DNA from: Hortaea werneckii
Taxonomy: Eukaryota > Ascomycota > Dothideomycetes > Mycosphaerellales > Teratosphaeriaceae
Assembly (NCBI GenBank): GCA_037044905.1
Contig: JBAOKB010000085.1
Coordinates: forward strand, 1 to 64,000
Length of the DNA stretch: 64,000 nt
Direction: 5' to 3'
This document shows positions 30,055-42,400 of this stretch, one piece after another. A program made the translations under genes and the position numbers. The notes beneath the pieces were generated by a model that made no database searches, was not told where the DNA came from, and saw nothing but the letters and a program-made list of their open reading frames with translations. Within the stretch, counting starts at the first letter, position 1. Each line of letters opens with the position of its first letter.

Positions 30055-32645
30055 ATGGCCCAGGAGAATGGCGACCACAATGGCACCGCCGTCCCGCCAC
30101 CCGACACCAATCCCTTGAACGATCAAGAGCTACTGAAGCCTTCGACTGCCGACCCTACCACCAAAGAAGCCAACCCTCAGGCCTCCATCCTCCCAGGCGA
30201 CTCCGAATTGACCAAAGCCGAGAAGATCGAGCGCCACGGCAATGACGACTCCGCGAACGGCAACGACGACTCCGAGCCATCGGCTAAGCGCCGCAAGCTC
30301 TCCACCAGCCATGCCGCCGCACCACCCCCGGAAAAAGCTACCGAACCCACCGAAGAGCAACCAGGCAGGAAGAAAGGCGTGGCGCCAATCAAGAAGGAAT
30401 TCCTCATCGACGTCTCCCGCACCGCCCAGCCTTCGGCCCCCGGCTACGACGACGACGCCGCAGAAGCCTCAGGCAAGAACAACGAGCAGGAGCCGGTAGC
30501 AGGTCGCGGCGGCGGACAGCAGAAAGAAGGCAAGAAGCGCGGCCAGAACAAGGGACGGAACTTCGGTTCGAGTCGCGATGAGATTGAGCTCTGCAAGTCT
30601 CGCGCCCATGCTAATGAGTTTGCCGAGCAGACTTGTCGGTTTGGGCCCAGCTGCAAGTTCGAGCATGACATCCGACGCTATCTGAAGGATGGCAAGCGTG
30701 AAGACCTGGGTACGTTCAATGGGCTATGTCCGATTTGGGAGGTCAAGGGGAGGTGCTCGGCCGGGTGGCGGTGCAGATTTGCTGGCAGTCATTCGAAGGA
30801 AGTGGAGAGGGAAGATGGGAGGAAAGAATTGGTCTTGGTTGACAAGGAGTCAGCTGAGGGAGGCGACAAGAAGGATGAAGAGGACGAAGGGGTCGGTGTC
30901 GTCAACGTGATCAGCAACCAGCAGAAGATTGAGTTGAGGAAGAAACTGATCAAGACGCCGAAGTCGGAGAAATACCTTGAGTGGATGAACAAGCAAAATG
31001 AAGGAGGTGAGAAGAGATCGGCACCCAAGAAACCAGCTGCTGGTGAGGAGGGCGCCCAAGGAGGTGATGTCAAGAACGGCGACAGTGAAGCCAAGCATGA
31101 TCATCGCGCAGGCTATGTTGAACCTCCTCTCCGCGCCTCCGAAAAGAGAAGGCTCTACTACGGTCCTGAGACACCTGTGCTCGCTCCGTTGACGACACAA
31201 GGAAACCTTCCGTTCCGCCGCCTATGCGTTTCGCTAGGCGCGCAGGTCACTTGGTCAGAGATGGCAATGGGTTTGCCACTGCTACAAGGCGAGAAGGGTG
31301 AATGGGCGCTCATGAAAGCTCACGAGTCGGAAGCCACTCCGCCAGCTTACAACCCGAAACCCGGTAACATGGTCGTCGACTACGACAACAGCAAGGACTT
31401 GAAGTTCGGTGCGCAGATCGCAGCGAACAAACCCTGGCTAGCCATGAAAACCACCGAAGTTCTCACAGCCCTGTGCCCACACCTCCGAGCCATCGACCTC
31501 AACTGCGGTTGTCCAATCGACCTCGTCTGCCGTCAAGGCGCCGGCTCCGCCATGTTAGACACGCACTCCAAACTCGAAAAGACACTGCGGGGCATGAACC
31601 TCGTCAGCGGACCAACCCCGATCACGGTCAAAATCCGCATGGGCACCAAGGACAAACAACCCACAGCCGGAAAACTCTGCCAACGCCTCATCCTAGGCGG
31701 ACCCGAAGCCCAAGAAGGCCCATCCGGCGTAGCCTGCATCACGCTGCACGGCCGGTCGAAACAACAACGCTACACCCGCAGCGCAGACTGGGACTACATC
31801 GCGTCGTGCTCCACCCTAATCAAAAACCTCCGGACCCAAACCGCCGCCGTCACCGACACGGTCCGCGAACCCGACGCCCGCGACCAAGCCCCCGTCCCCG
31901 CCTCCAACGCCGGCCTCCCCTACTTCTGCGGCAACGGCGACGTCCTCTCCCCGGAAGACTACACTTCGCACCTCACCAACTCGGGCGTCTCGACCTGCAT
32001 GATCGGGCGCGGCGCGCTGATCAAACCCTGGCTCTTCGAGGAAATCGCCTCCAACCAATACCTCGACAAGACCTCCTCCGAACGACTCCGCTACATCGAG
32101 ACCTTCGTGCGCCACGGGCTGGAATACTGGGGTTCGGACGAGATTGGCGTGGGCACGACGCGCAGGTTCCTGCTCGAGTGGTTGAGCTTCGCGTGTCGGT
32201 ATGTGCCCGTGGGGTTGTTGGAGTATTTGCCGCCGCGGTTTGGGGATCGGCCGCCGGCGTTTAGGGGCAGGGATCAGTTGGAGACGTTGTTGAGTAGTGG
32301 GAATTATAAGGATTGGATTAAGATTAGGTTTGTGTTACCCCCCATCCCCTCTCTTTCCCCCCTTCTCCCCACCCGAGGCTTTGTGTGTTCAATGCCTACC
32401 CCTCATTTCGCTCCTTCTGTTTTTTTTTTTTTTTCTTTTTCGCGGTACTTTTTTTTCTAAATCCTTTCGTCTTTGCTTGGGTTTTTCTGCGGATTGACAA
32501 TTTTGTTGTGGGGGGGAGAAGGGGAGAAGGAACATATTGCTGACTTCAAACTTCTAGTGAAATGTTCCTCGGCCCGGCGCATAAGGATTTCAATTTCCAG
32601 CCCAAGCATAAGAGTAATAGCTATGAGATTGAGGCCGAGGGTTGA
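30055..32645 (+). CDS. DUS3: tRNA-dihydrouridine(47) synthase, Dus3
   Basis: Exons 30055-32327 and 32558-32645 with a 230-nt T-rich intron give 786 residues. I chose the ATG at 30055 (MAQENGDHNG); upstream in-frame codons lack an ATG. The N-terminal ~175 residues are charged and disordered. Two CCCH-type zinc-finger segments follow (CRFGPSCKFEH and CPIWEVKGRC...CRF), then the FMN TIM barrel: APLTTQGNLPFRRLC, catalytic Cys in DLNCGCPIDLV, ITVKIRMG, ITLHGRSKQQRYTR, FCGNGDVLSPEDY and MIGRGALIKPWLF. The small exon supplies SEMFLGPAHKDFNFQPKHKSN, the conserved C-terminus, which proves the intron. It reduces U47 in cytosolic tRNAs with NADPH. An insert of about 30 residues before YFCGNGD (rich in Asp, Pro and Ala) is longer than in yeast. 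Confidence 0.96.
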
Positions 32646-33740
32646 AAGAGAAAGAGAGAGAGAGAGAGGGAGAGAGAGAAAACGGAGTTTTGAGGGGTGG
32701 GAATGGGGATGGGGATAGGGATGGGGAAAGCTTGCCCGATGCATGGGCAACGGGATAGTAGGGAAGGCATCGGTGGAATGGAGACGGAGGAAGTGGTGCT
32801 AGGAGGGGATTCAAGGATATAGGAAGGAAGAGTGGTTTATAAGGATCGACTCTCGAAAATGCATCTCGGTCCCTCCAATCCCTCCCTCCTTCCCTTCTCC
32901 TCCGCTAGGCCCGTCAAGTCCAGTCCGGTCCTCGGACGGATTCTGCTTAGAAGGCATGGAGAAGAACTCGATTCTCTCCCTCCCTCCGGGCTTTGTGTTT
33001 TCTTCTTTGATTTTTCTTTTTTAAAAAAAAACAAAAAAAGAAAATCGGTAGATTTACTTTTCAATTCCCTCCTAGACACGACAATGGTCTGATCTCAGAT
33101 CTTAGACACCTTTTTTCAGGCGGGAGTAGTGGCGGGGGGTGCAAAATAGTTGAAAGGGCTCTTGTTTTAATTTATTGCTTTGGGGGACGGTTTTCTTTTT
33201 CCTTTCCATGTTCTTTTGTTCCTTTTTTTTTTATTCGGTTTACTTTGGTTTTGTCTTTGCTTTTTTTTTTTTTTTTTTTTATCTTGTCTTCCATCTCTCT
33301 CTGACTTTTCTATTTTCACTGTTCTTCTTTTTTTTTTTTTTTTTTTTCCTTTTGTTCCTTCGTCTGGTTTCCGCCCTCCCTTCTTTCCGCCTCCCTTTTT
33401 GTTTTTCTTCCCTCTCTTTCTCTCTCCCTCTCTTTCTCTCTCCCTCTCTTTCTCTCTCCCTCTCTTCTTTCCTTGTCCCTCTATCCTCAGATATAGAAAG
33501 GCGTAGTCGCTCGAAGTTTGGGGTTGACTCCTCTTCCGTCTTTACTTAGTGTCCGGAGGGAGGAAAGAGAAAGGGAATGAATGAGATGAAGAGAATGGAG
33601 AACTAAAATAAAGGAGAAAAAGACAATTTACACAAAGTTGTAGATATGGTTGCTCCTTGTTATGGAGATCGCTGTTTCTTCTTCTTCCTTCCATGCCCGA
33701 GAGCCCTCCGTCATCCCTCGCTCTGTTCTTTTACCTAGGT
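32646..33740. other. Intergenic between convergent genes, low complexity
   Basis: GA-rich run right after the Dus3 stop (32645-32690), long T-runs (33261-33282, 33329-33348) and a 16-base CT-rich tandem repeat (33410-33466). No coding features; open frames here are homopolymer translations. Confidence 0.6.
33410..33466. repeat. Tandem pyrimidine repeat, 16-base unit, ~3.5 copies
   Basis: The unit CCTCTCTTTCTCTCTC is repeated with little change. It lies in the 3' region shared by Dus3 and the following unknown gene. Confidence 0.8.
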
Positions 33741-35174
33741 CTACGCCGGAACCGTCGCCTTTGGTAAGACGTCGGTCTTTTTGTCTCCGTCTCCATATTC
33801 CATCAGCCTTGCCTCAATCTCGTCATCTCCTTCTTCCGAAGACTTGAGCTCGAAAATGGCATCCAAGTCATCCTCAACCAGCGGGAGAATGACCGGAGTC
33901 TCAAACTCATCCCCAGGCTCGCCACTGACGTCGTCCTTTTGAGTATGCCAGAGAAGATAGTGGTCACGGACGGCCAGTGTGCGTGGCTCCTTGTCTTCCT
34001 GCCCCTCCTCGACCGTCGAACTTATAATCACGAAGCCTGTAGGGCATCCTTCGCGGACGAGCTGGCCTCGCGGAATTCCCTGGAACTTCTTTCCCGACCC
34101 TTCGTGTTGAAACTCAATAAGTCCCTCGTGTTCGTTTCTCAGTCCCTTAACGCTATCGGCGCCCCATTCTACTTTTCGAAAGTGCCAATCGCTCCCCTCT
34201 TTTCTCTCCGGATCTCGCTCACTTACTATCCGGGTGGTGTCGTCGAGTTTTAGTGCACTGTCCACCAGGCACACCTTAGACATAGGTCGTCGAGGCGAGA
34301 ACACCCCGTACCGAGGCAAGGGTTCAAGGCAATACACATCGGGATGCCCCTTGATCTTGAAGGCTGTGTCGGCCTTGAACGTCTCGATCCCCTCGGCCGC
34401 TATCCGCTTGTGATAATGGAGCAAATCGGCACCGCAGGTCAACCTGGCTCGAATCCCTTTGTTTTGGTACTCCAAGATGATGTGGATGTCGACGCCGGCG
34501 AATGCATGGGACGATACCGCGTCGGGATCCCCAAATTGGCAGAAGTACTGCGCCTGTAGTTTCGGGACACCACGCTGGGTCAGTGTCTGAAAGCGTGGAT
34601 TGACGCATGCTGCGTCGAAGGCGTCATCGTCCAATCCCCGAAAAGCCATTTCGCATCGAAAGACCGCTTCCAACGTCTCTTCGTCAGGGAGTGTGATCAG
34701 GAGTTCTGTAATTCGGATTGGCGTCGCATGCAAGACGTTCTTGCTAGACGACTGAGGACCGTTCGTGTTCTTCCAGCGGCCCCTGGCAAAAGTGATTTGG
34801 TGCCCCTGGAGGTTTTTGCCGCTGCTACGTCCCCCGCCATCTTCTTCCTCCGAATCTATCATGATGTATTTCTCTTCTTTCGGGCCAGTCTTGCTTTCCG
34901 CAAGCATCAGACCAGTGTACTGTAGTGGCGTTGACGATGCATCTGAGTCGGTCACGGCGTTGTTACCCGGCTTGCTTTCAAGATGTTGTTCCGCAGCCGC
35001 ATGGCTATAGATGCGATGTGTTACAACAAGGTCTTTGATCGTGACTCGACTGTTATCGTCAAGCAGGGGTTGGTGTTGGAACTGTTGCAGTGGGTGGATC
35101 TTTTCAGGAAAAAGACGTGGCGACGGACTGTAGTCGGCGTTGGCGTTGCTTTGTTCCAGCAGTATAAGGCACAT
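33741..35174 (-). CDS. Uncharacterised fungal protein
   Basis: Single exon, 477 residues, ATG ending at 35174. I do not recognise a family. The first ~170 residues are polar, with an acidic patch (IDSEEEDGGGRSS). A mixed alpha/beta region follows from ~160 to ~430 with segments such as ITELLITLPDEETLEAVFRC, DPDAVSSHAFAGVDIHIILEY and RDHYLLWHTQKDD. The C-terminus is acidic (LVEDDLDAIFELKSSEEGDDEIE). No signal peptide or membrane helix is visible. Codon use is like the neighbours and the frame is long and uninterrupted, so it is probably real. A truncated transporter pseudogene begins about 115 bases upstream of its start on the opposite strand, so a rearrangement may have moved this promoter. 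Confidence 0.65.
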   Translation of the reverse strand: MCLILLEQSNANADYSPSPRLFPEKIHPLQQFQHQPLLDDNSRVTIKDLVVTHRIYSHAAAEQHLESKPGNNAVTDSDASSTPLQYTGLMLAESKTGPKEEKYIMIDSEEEDGGGRSSGKNLQGHQITFARGRWKNTNGPQSSSKNVLHATPIRITELLITLPDEETLEAVFRCEMAFRGLDDDAFDAACVNPRFQTLTQRGVPKLQAQYFCQFGDPDAVSSHAFAGVDIHIILEYQNKGIRARLTCGADLLHYHKRIAAEGIETFKADTAFKIKGHPDVYCLEPLPRYGVFSPRRPMSKVCLVDSALKLDDTTRIVSERDPERKEGSDWHFRKVEWGADSVKGLRNEHEGLIEFQHEGSGKKFQGIPRGQLVREGCPTGFVIISSTVEEGQEDKEPRTLAVRDHYLLWHTQKDDVSGEPGDEFETPVILPLVEDDLDAIFELKSSEEGDDEIEARLMEYGDGDKKTDVLPKATVPA

Positions 35175-35289
35175 CCCTTATCCTTACGGCGATGGACTGC
35201 TTCGCTAACAGATTTGTAGTCTTGAGTGTCAACGCGTCAATCGTGCAAGACGCACCTTTTCAAAAGATGAACCTACTGACACCACTAGC

Positions 35290-36083
35290 AGATTCATCTA
35301 TTACGCCCCAACTCTATTCACATCACTCGGTCAAGCCGACCCATCCCTCATCCTCGCCGGAACGCTGAACATCAGCCAACTCGTAGCCGTAATAGCCGCC
35401 TTCCTCATCGTCGACGCCGTCGGGCGCCGCACCCTGGCAACCTGGGGAGCCTTCGCAATGTGAGTTCTCTACGTCGTCATCGCAGCACTGTACGGACTCT
35501 ACAGCGACGATTGACAAACACGCCAAGCAGCAGGATGGGCCTGTGTAGCCATGGCATGTGAGTACCCGGCGCCTGCGGGGCGCCTATAGCGAACGAAGGA
35601 AGACATAGCATGAGGGATTGGGATAAGTCAGCTAACCTGCATAATCTAGATGTATACATCGGCGCCGACGGCATCTCGTACTGGCCTCTGGCCTGGACGC
35701 TGCCAAGCGAAGTCTACTCGACGGTGCAGCGGTCCAAGGGCGTAGCCCTCGCCACGGCGACCGTGTGGCTGTCGAACGTTATTATGGGAGTTGCAACGCC
35801 GCCGATGATCTCGCAAGCGGGCTTTGGTACGTTTCCCCTACAATCTCGTCTCATGAATGAGACAACGAATGGCACAGAAGCGTTCCCGGCGCCTGGCCAA
35901 CTAACAAAATTGTTCACTCCATGTATTTACGTATTCTTCGCAATAATGTGTTTCCTCGGGCTGACATGGGCCTGGGCCTTCGTGCCAGAGACGAAGGGTA
36001 AGACGCTAGGGGAGCTAGATGATGTCTTTGGCGACGCGACGGGCCAGGAAGAGCACGAGGTGATGAGGAGCGTAAGCAGCTGA
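35290..36083 (+). pseudogene. 5'-truncated MFS sugar-transporter relic
   Basis: Only the C-terminal half of a sugar porter remains. The segments FIYYAPTLFTSLG, IVDAVGRRTLATWGA, SYWPLAWTLPSEVY, RSKGVALATATVWLSN and FVPETKGKTLGELDDVF are diagnostic. There are two in-frame TGA codons, at 35461-35463 and 35512-35514; the second replaces the Trp expected before the QAAGWA motif. An intron with GTGAGT donor and ATCTAG acceptor survives at about 35560-35650. A second intron starts at ~35827 (GTACGT) but the expected acceptor before the YVFFAIMCFLG segment is missing. Just upstream of 35290 an old branch point and CTAGCAG acceptor remain, so the break lies in or beyond an intron. The six N-terminal helices are absent from the window. 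Confidence 0.85.
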
Positions 36084-37377
36084 AGCTCGTAGGAGATAAG
36101 CGAAAGCAAAGAACCAAGATCCCCATCGACGTTGCCCAAGAGGCTTTGAGCAGCGTCCTGCAGGATGGGACCCTGGTTCAATGATGAGTGCGGCGGGTCT
36201 GGACGCATCTCCTTTGCCTTTTCACAGCGACGATCTGCCCGGACAGCAAGTTCGTGAGGCGGAAAGAGGCAAGTGCGGGTTTCTGGATTCGGCACTTCCG
36301 GCATTGGGCATTGCATCTTCAGGGCCAGCTAGTGTTGCAGATCCTCTCTCAACCTTGGGATGGGGGAAAGGGAAGATACGTATCCTACAGCTCTCCCCTA
36401 CTAGCACGTGGAAGAGCAAAAGATCCTTGTCGCCGGGCCGGTAGCCTTCTGCAAGCCTCCCAGTCATGGACATGTGCCTAGGTAAGCTTTTATACTTTGT
36501 TACCCCATGTTTGCGGCTGAAGCAGTGACACCACTGCTGTCATAGAAGGAAGCCGGAAAAGCCAGGAGGATGGGATAGAAGGATGCGAGATCACAGAGCG
36601 GAGTCGGAGAGGGAGCCGTAAGGGGGGGAGATCGCCCTGGGAGAGATGTAACACCAATACTTTTGTCGTTCTATCTACCATCTAACCCACAACCGTCCGC
36701 CACCGACTGTACCTGCATAAGAGGTGCAGCAAACAAGGACTGGGGGGAGGAAGACAAGATGAATAATCATCCGCCTTTTGAGAGAAAGCCGCCTAGACCA
36801 TGATGGACCACCAATGATGCATGTCGACCGTAACGCCCATGAACAGCGTCACGTTCTACTGAAAGGGTATCGTAGCAAGAAGTGAAGCCAGGTTCTCCTC
36901 TCCATAAGATTTGTCGACATGCGACATGTATGCGTGTATGTGTGCGTGTGTGCGTGTGCGCGCGCGCGAGATGTGGCGACATGCTCGTTTTGGAGAGGAA
37001 TCATCGCAAAGGACTCCATGACGCCTCGCTAATAAAAAAAAAAAGAGACCCAGCCGCTCCCAAACCCCAGTTTTTCAGTTGACAAAAGCCAGTTCAAACA
37101 ATCGTGCCATGCGCCGGAAGAAGGATTTCCCACAAACGCCGTTCCTTTTTATCTCCCATAAAAGCGATCTTTCAATAAAAACGTTGATTCCAATCTGTCG
37201 TAGTGCTTACCTCGACGTCAAAGTCGAGAATGAGCAAAAATAAGCGATGTGATGTCTGTTGTTGAGCGGTGCATGAGACATGAGCACTCTGATAGGGTTA
37301 AGAGTGAAGCGGGCAAGCGGAGTTACATCCGGTTCGGTTCCTTCGCGCAAGGCCGTAAGCTTTTTCCGCGACGTCAT
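36084..37377. other. Intergenic, ~1.3 kb
   Basis: Contains an alternating purine-pyrimidine stretch (GTGTGTGCG...GCGCGCGC, 36934-36968) that could adopt Z-DNA. The 3' UTR of the SFP1 gene lies at the right. No gene recognised. Confidence 0.5.
36934..36968. repeat. Alternating GT/GC tract
   Basis: Imperfect (GT)n passing into (GC)n, 35 bases. No gene overlaps it. Confidence 0.75.
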
Positions 37378-39453
37378 CTAATAACCGTTCATGCCATCGC
37401 CGATGCCGACCAGACCAGCACCGGCAACGTTGACGCCCATGCCTTGTGCGTTGTTTGCTACATTCTGGAAGTTCGCAGCGTTGAGCTTGAGTTCCGGATT
37501 GCAAGGCGGGCTGTGTTGGCGATGGTATTTGAGCCCGTTGAGGTTCTTGTAGCGCTTGCCGCACACCTCGCAGCGATACGGCTTTTCTTTCTCCATGCCG
37601 ACGGTGCCTGGGTATGGAATGCTAGTAGTCGGATCCACGATCGAGAAAGTACCGTCCGGATTCTCCTTGAGCTGCTGATTTTGATGACCATGTTGCTTGT
37701 GATATTTGAGACCGTTCTGGTTCTTGTAAGCCTTTTCGCAGCCAATGACGGGACACTTGAACGGTTTGATCTCCTCGCCGACGAATCCACCGACGCCCGC
37801 AAGGCCATTGAGCAGCTGTGTCTCGCGAATGCGTTTGGCAAGCTCGCTATTTTGCGCGAACGCTGGGTTCGGGAAGCCTTTGTTGCCACCCTGCTTGCTT
37901 AGCAAGCGCTTCGCAGGGTCGTCGATGGTGCCAGAGACAGAGTTCTGCATGTTGCCCATATTACCCACCCCATTCATATTGAAGTTGCTGAAATCGTATC
38001 CATTTTGCATCATCTGGTTGTAGTCCATGTTGAGGTTACCAAACTGACTGTAATCGGCGTCGGCCGGCTCGGCCGGCGTGCCTGGCATCGACGAATCTGG
38101 CGTAGCAGTCTGTTGTGATGCAGATGCAGTGCTCATCGTCGGCGTGTTTACAGAGGATACTGTAGGGTTGTTCATCACGTTCTGCTGCCCAGGTCGAGGG
38201 GTGCTCGGCGTCGACAAGGCCTGACCTTGGAAAGCGTTGGCAATGTTGACATTCAAACTCGGCCCTCGTGGTTGTTGACGGCCGAATTGGGGCTGTGGCT
38301 GGAATTGAGATGTCGGGGATTGCACGCCGGAGGGCGGATGGCTGGGAGCGTTGTCCATTTCCATATCCTCCAAGTTGTCGAGCTCGAATTGATCTTGCGA
38401 CTGCCCGCTGAACATCGGCGAGGTGGCATTAGACGGATCGACGGTCTGCTGGCCATTTGCGGTGGCTGGGATGTTACCCTGCTGGGATTGGCTTTGTTGC
38501 TGGACTGCTTGTGCAGTGCTGGTGGCGTTGGCGGCACGGCTGCTGGGATACTGCTGATCCTTCGGAGTTCTACCCATAGTTTGTGTGGGCTGCGCGGCGT
38601 GTGCTTCTTCGTAGTGCTGGAGGAGCTCGTGCATGGAATCCAGGCGAATATCGCAGCACACGTAGTCCTTCATGTAATTTGCCTCCATCTTTGGCAGATA
38701 TGACGAGGAGTGGAACGATGGAGACTGAAAGTTGTAGGGCGAGGTACCCGCCATGAGGATGCTGTGCATAGGTTAGCCAAAGCGACCTAGGGTGCTCGAG
38801 AGGAGGACATCAGACACATACTCATCTTTAATGAAGCTGCCAACGGAGATACCACCCCAACTCATGCCATTCATCAAACTTCCAGACAAGGCATTGCTTT
38901 CTCTTCGGATATCGCCACCGCGTACTGGAATCGACCGCGTGCCGTAAGGAGTCGTGCCTAACATGCCTATTGAGCCCTTCCTCAGGCCCGGATATTGCGA
39001 TTCGCTCTGGCGGGCGTCTTCCATGTTGGGCTCCTCTCGCACGCTGATACTCGGGCGCTGAAATTGCGATGCGGTCTGTGTGGGTTCCTGAGATGGTGGC
39101 GAGCGCGAGTTCTGGCGCGAGTTGGGAGCGATGTCAACCGGACCAACCATGGGTGCGGCGTGGCCGAGCGGATGTGCGGACGGATACAAGGGGACGTCGG
39201 TGTCGGCGTCCGTCTGGTCGTAGGGAAAGAGGAGCTCGTCACTGCTGAGCTCCTCGCAGGCGTGGCCGCCACTCTGAAAGTGCGCGTTGAAGAATAGTTC
39301 GCGGTCGGCGGCCGGGTTCTTGGTGGCGGTGGTGGTGTTGTAATGTGGGAGAGGAAAGCCGGTCGAGTGCGGAGTACTCACGGGAGTGCTCTCGACACTC
39401 GAATCCCGTGCGCTCGGGGTGTGGAGGCTGGGAGGAGAGTGCGTGGAAGCCAC
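37378..39453 (-). CDS. SFP1: C2H2 zinc-finger regulator Sfp1
   Basis: Exons 38822-39453 and 37378-38761 with a 60-nt intron give up to 671 residues. The C-terminus has the Sfp1 split-finger pair: KPFKCPVIGCEKAYKNQNGL with KYHKQHGH, and KPYRCEVCGKRYKNLNGL with KYHRQH, separated by ~45 residues. The conserved MKDYVCCDIRLDSMHELLQHYEEAH segment near the intron is a third, finger-like motif typical of the family. The middle is rich in Gln, Pro, Ser and Met-Asn. Sfp1 activates ribosome-biogenesis genes under TORC1 control. The 5' end is uncertain: the open frame begins at a GTG at 39453 with a stop shortly upstream and no in-frame ATG until 39150, so an upstream exon probably supplies the start codon. 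Confidence 0.88.
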
Positions 39454-42400
39454 TTTCGCGGTAGTTGCGGTAGTGCGAGTTGCTTAAGTGATGGATTGGC
39501 CTCAAAGGGCAGAAGAAGAATACAGTGGGGACGTGGTGTGGGAAGCCGGTCGGCAAGACACTCGTGGGCGACCGTTGCACTCTAAGCGGACTAGAGGAGG
39601 TCCTCGGCAGCGAGATCACGTAACAAGATCCGGGTCGCGGTGCAGCGTGGACGAGGCGGGTTTAATGATTGTTATTATATGAGACTCGGCGGAGACATAG
39701 AATGAGACCTAGCGAGTACTAACAGCTGGGCTAAAAGGGAACCGTCCGTGGTAGCAGACGTTCGGGGTGGATATGGCTATTTCACTCCCCATCACGGCCA
39801 GGGTATGGCTGTCCATCGTTAAAGTGACATAACGCCTGCGTTGGTTTGGAACGGGCTTCTTGGGCCATCCTTGTCCTGCATCCGGACAGGGATCCTCTGT
39901 TGCTCCCAAACTCTGTCACGGTGTCGGGGCCACGCTTGGATCAGATTCAGGCGGGATGATTTCTACACCCGTGCGTGCGTTACTATTATGTACGTGAGTA
40001 CGGTAGGCCTCCAAGGCCTCGTAGGCGCATCGACATGCGCTCTCGACACTACTCCGGCTGATGAGATGCCCGCACACCTGCCGCCACTACCTGGGTACTA
40101 GGTTGCCGCGACTTTCCTCCGACTGTCATTCGTCCGGCCCATCCTCTCCCATGGTTCGTGTCTACATACTATGTTGGTATTGCCTTTCGCCCACGGAGAC
40201 CTTACCCCTCCTGTCCAGCTGGTCGGCAACCTGCTCGAGTCGACGAACGGCCGCCCGCCACCAGACTGCAGCGCAGGTCGCATGTCGGAGGCGGCGGCGG
40301 CGGCTACGGCGATGGCTATGGCTCTCCGGCCACGGCATCTGCCAGCCCTGTTGCAGTAGCGGTTGGTAGTTTGATAGAGTAGTATACACCCGTACCCAGC
40401 CTCGGCGGCAAAAGTCATGGACGCCAGCGTGCTCCCGGGCGTTCGGCTGTTGCAGCAGCTATGCATCAGGCTCCTACATCGATAATTGCCACTCGTCATC
40501 ACAGTCGACGCGCAACATGAGCAGGGTGGCGTGCGACCCCGCGCTTCCATGATGAAAGACCATCGCTTCTCGTGAGCCAAAAACGCGGACTGTCCGAGCT
40601 GTAGCATTGTGATCGCGACCGCCAAGCCCTGCTGAGGTCTGTGGCTCCCACATGCCTGGCACAGTGGCCAACTCCTGTACGGACGCATCCATTCATACAG
40701 AGGTAGTGCCATCCATTCTGTCACCGCTGCCGGCTGCCAGACGCTCAAGGCAGATTACCTCAACTTAGCGGTGGTTACGCTGGAGTAGTCGCTGTCCGTG
40801 CGTCCATGCACGCCACCTTTTCTGGAAGACAGATGGAACGCGCGCGCTTGTGGAACCGCATCTTCAGATGGCGAGCCACTCGATTGCTCATGTTGACCAA
40901 GCTTTCATGGCCGTCCACCCCTCGCCCGCTCCACGCTCGCTGCAGAACATCAACCGGTGCTCACCGCGAGATTTGTATGCGCATTCAACAGACCCGTCAC
41001 ACGTTCTAGACGCTCTCCCGCCCGCCAAGCCCCGGCACGCTGCCATCTACACCTTAAACACTGCTACACAGTTCACTCAAGACATCACTACACCTCTCGT
41101 CTGCCCTTCTAACGTCATGAGGGCGATCATGCTGCCTTTCTTAGCTTTCTCGCGTGCGTGGGGAGTCCATGCATGGCCGCCCCTAGCCGACAGCATCCCG
41201 CGTCCTCTCAAGTGTCTTTTGGCGGTGTCGGTGAAGTTGATCATCATGAGCGCAGGATGAAGCTTGGGTTGCTGCATAAAGCATATTCTGATCGACGACG
41301 AGTCGCCTTTTGCCTCCCCTTACGACGAACGAACAGTGTGGTACAAACCATTCACACCCAGTGGTCTCATTTCGATTAGGGTAACTTTCGGCGGTAAGCT
41401 CGACGCCGTTGGAGTCTGATGAGTTGGTAAGGTCTGCAAGCTCCCGCACCACAAGAAGGTTGAAAACGGCGAAGACTTCGGATAACGCTCGCGGCTGCAC
41501 TAGCGAGCCCTCGGTAAGTTCGGAGCTTTCCTGGACAGACGTTGGCCGTCACGGGCCTTCGCCGGCCTTGGAGCTTTTGACTTCAGCAACACATGTGCTC
41601 GTTCGGCTTGGATGCTGCTCCAGTCCGTGCGATCCTTTCCTTACTGTCATTACACCGACTGACCGATCCCCTGGACCGATGCATACCATGCCACTGTACA
41701 GGACTAGTCGTAGTACTGTAACGGCTGTATGGACAGCGCTCGACCCTTTGCGCCATTGGCACCGCCCAGGGATAGAGAGGGACCCTGAAGCAGCCCAGCA
41801 ACCATCCTAGCAACCCTAGCATGTCTGGAGAACTGCCGGTCCAGAAACGAAACGATGGGCGTTCTAATAATCGCACCATATGGATCGCATGGGTCTCAAC
41901 TCTGTCTATCAGCGACCGAGGTCCCCAACACCGCTTACGACGTTGGATTGTGAAAATGTCACGAGCTGCCGAGACCACCTTTCGACATGTCTCGCGATCG
42001 CTTCGAAGCAGCCACGCCGAGCCTGCTCATCTGTCATGTGGACAGTTAAGTTAGACGCATCTAATCCGATGCCTTCCAGAACAAATCCTCGGCACTGGAC
42101 GACCCACATGCTTATTCAGACGAGAAGTCTCGCGGACGGACGCCGATACGTACAACATACTGTAGACTTCAGCGTAGTCTGCTTGAGCAGAAGGACAATA
42201 ACCCAGTAAACCCTGCTTGGCATCCTACCTGTCGCGCTTCCTGCCAATTTCTTCATAGCTAAGCTCTGATCATCATTCATACAATGTCAGGACAAGCTCC
42301 CTCCCGCCTCCTCCAGGGGAGCGGCTGCGGGGGGCTGTACAACCGCCAACAACATGCCGCTCTAGCTCCGACACCCGCGTTTTACGCGTCTCGAGTGACC

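Noticed and set aside
40098..40748. 216-codon minus-strand frame in the gene-poor interval
   Set aside because: Trp/Cys/Arg-rich translation without domain features; overlaps other frames with equal claim.
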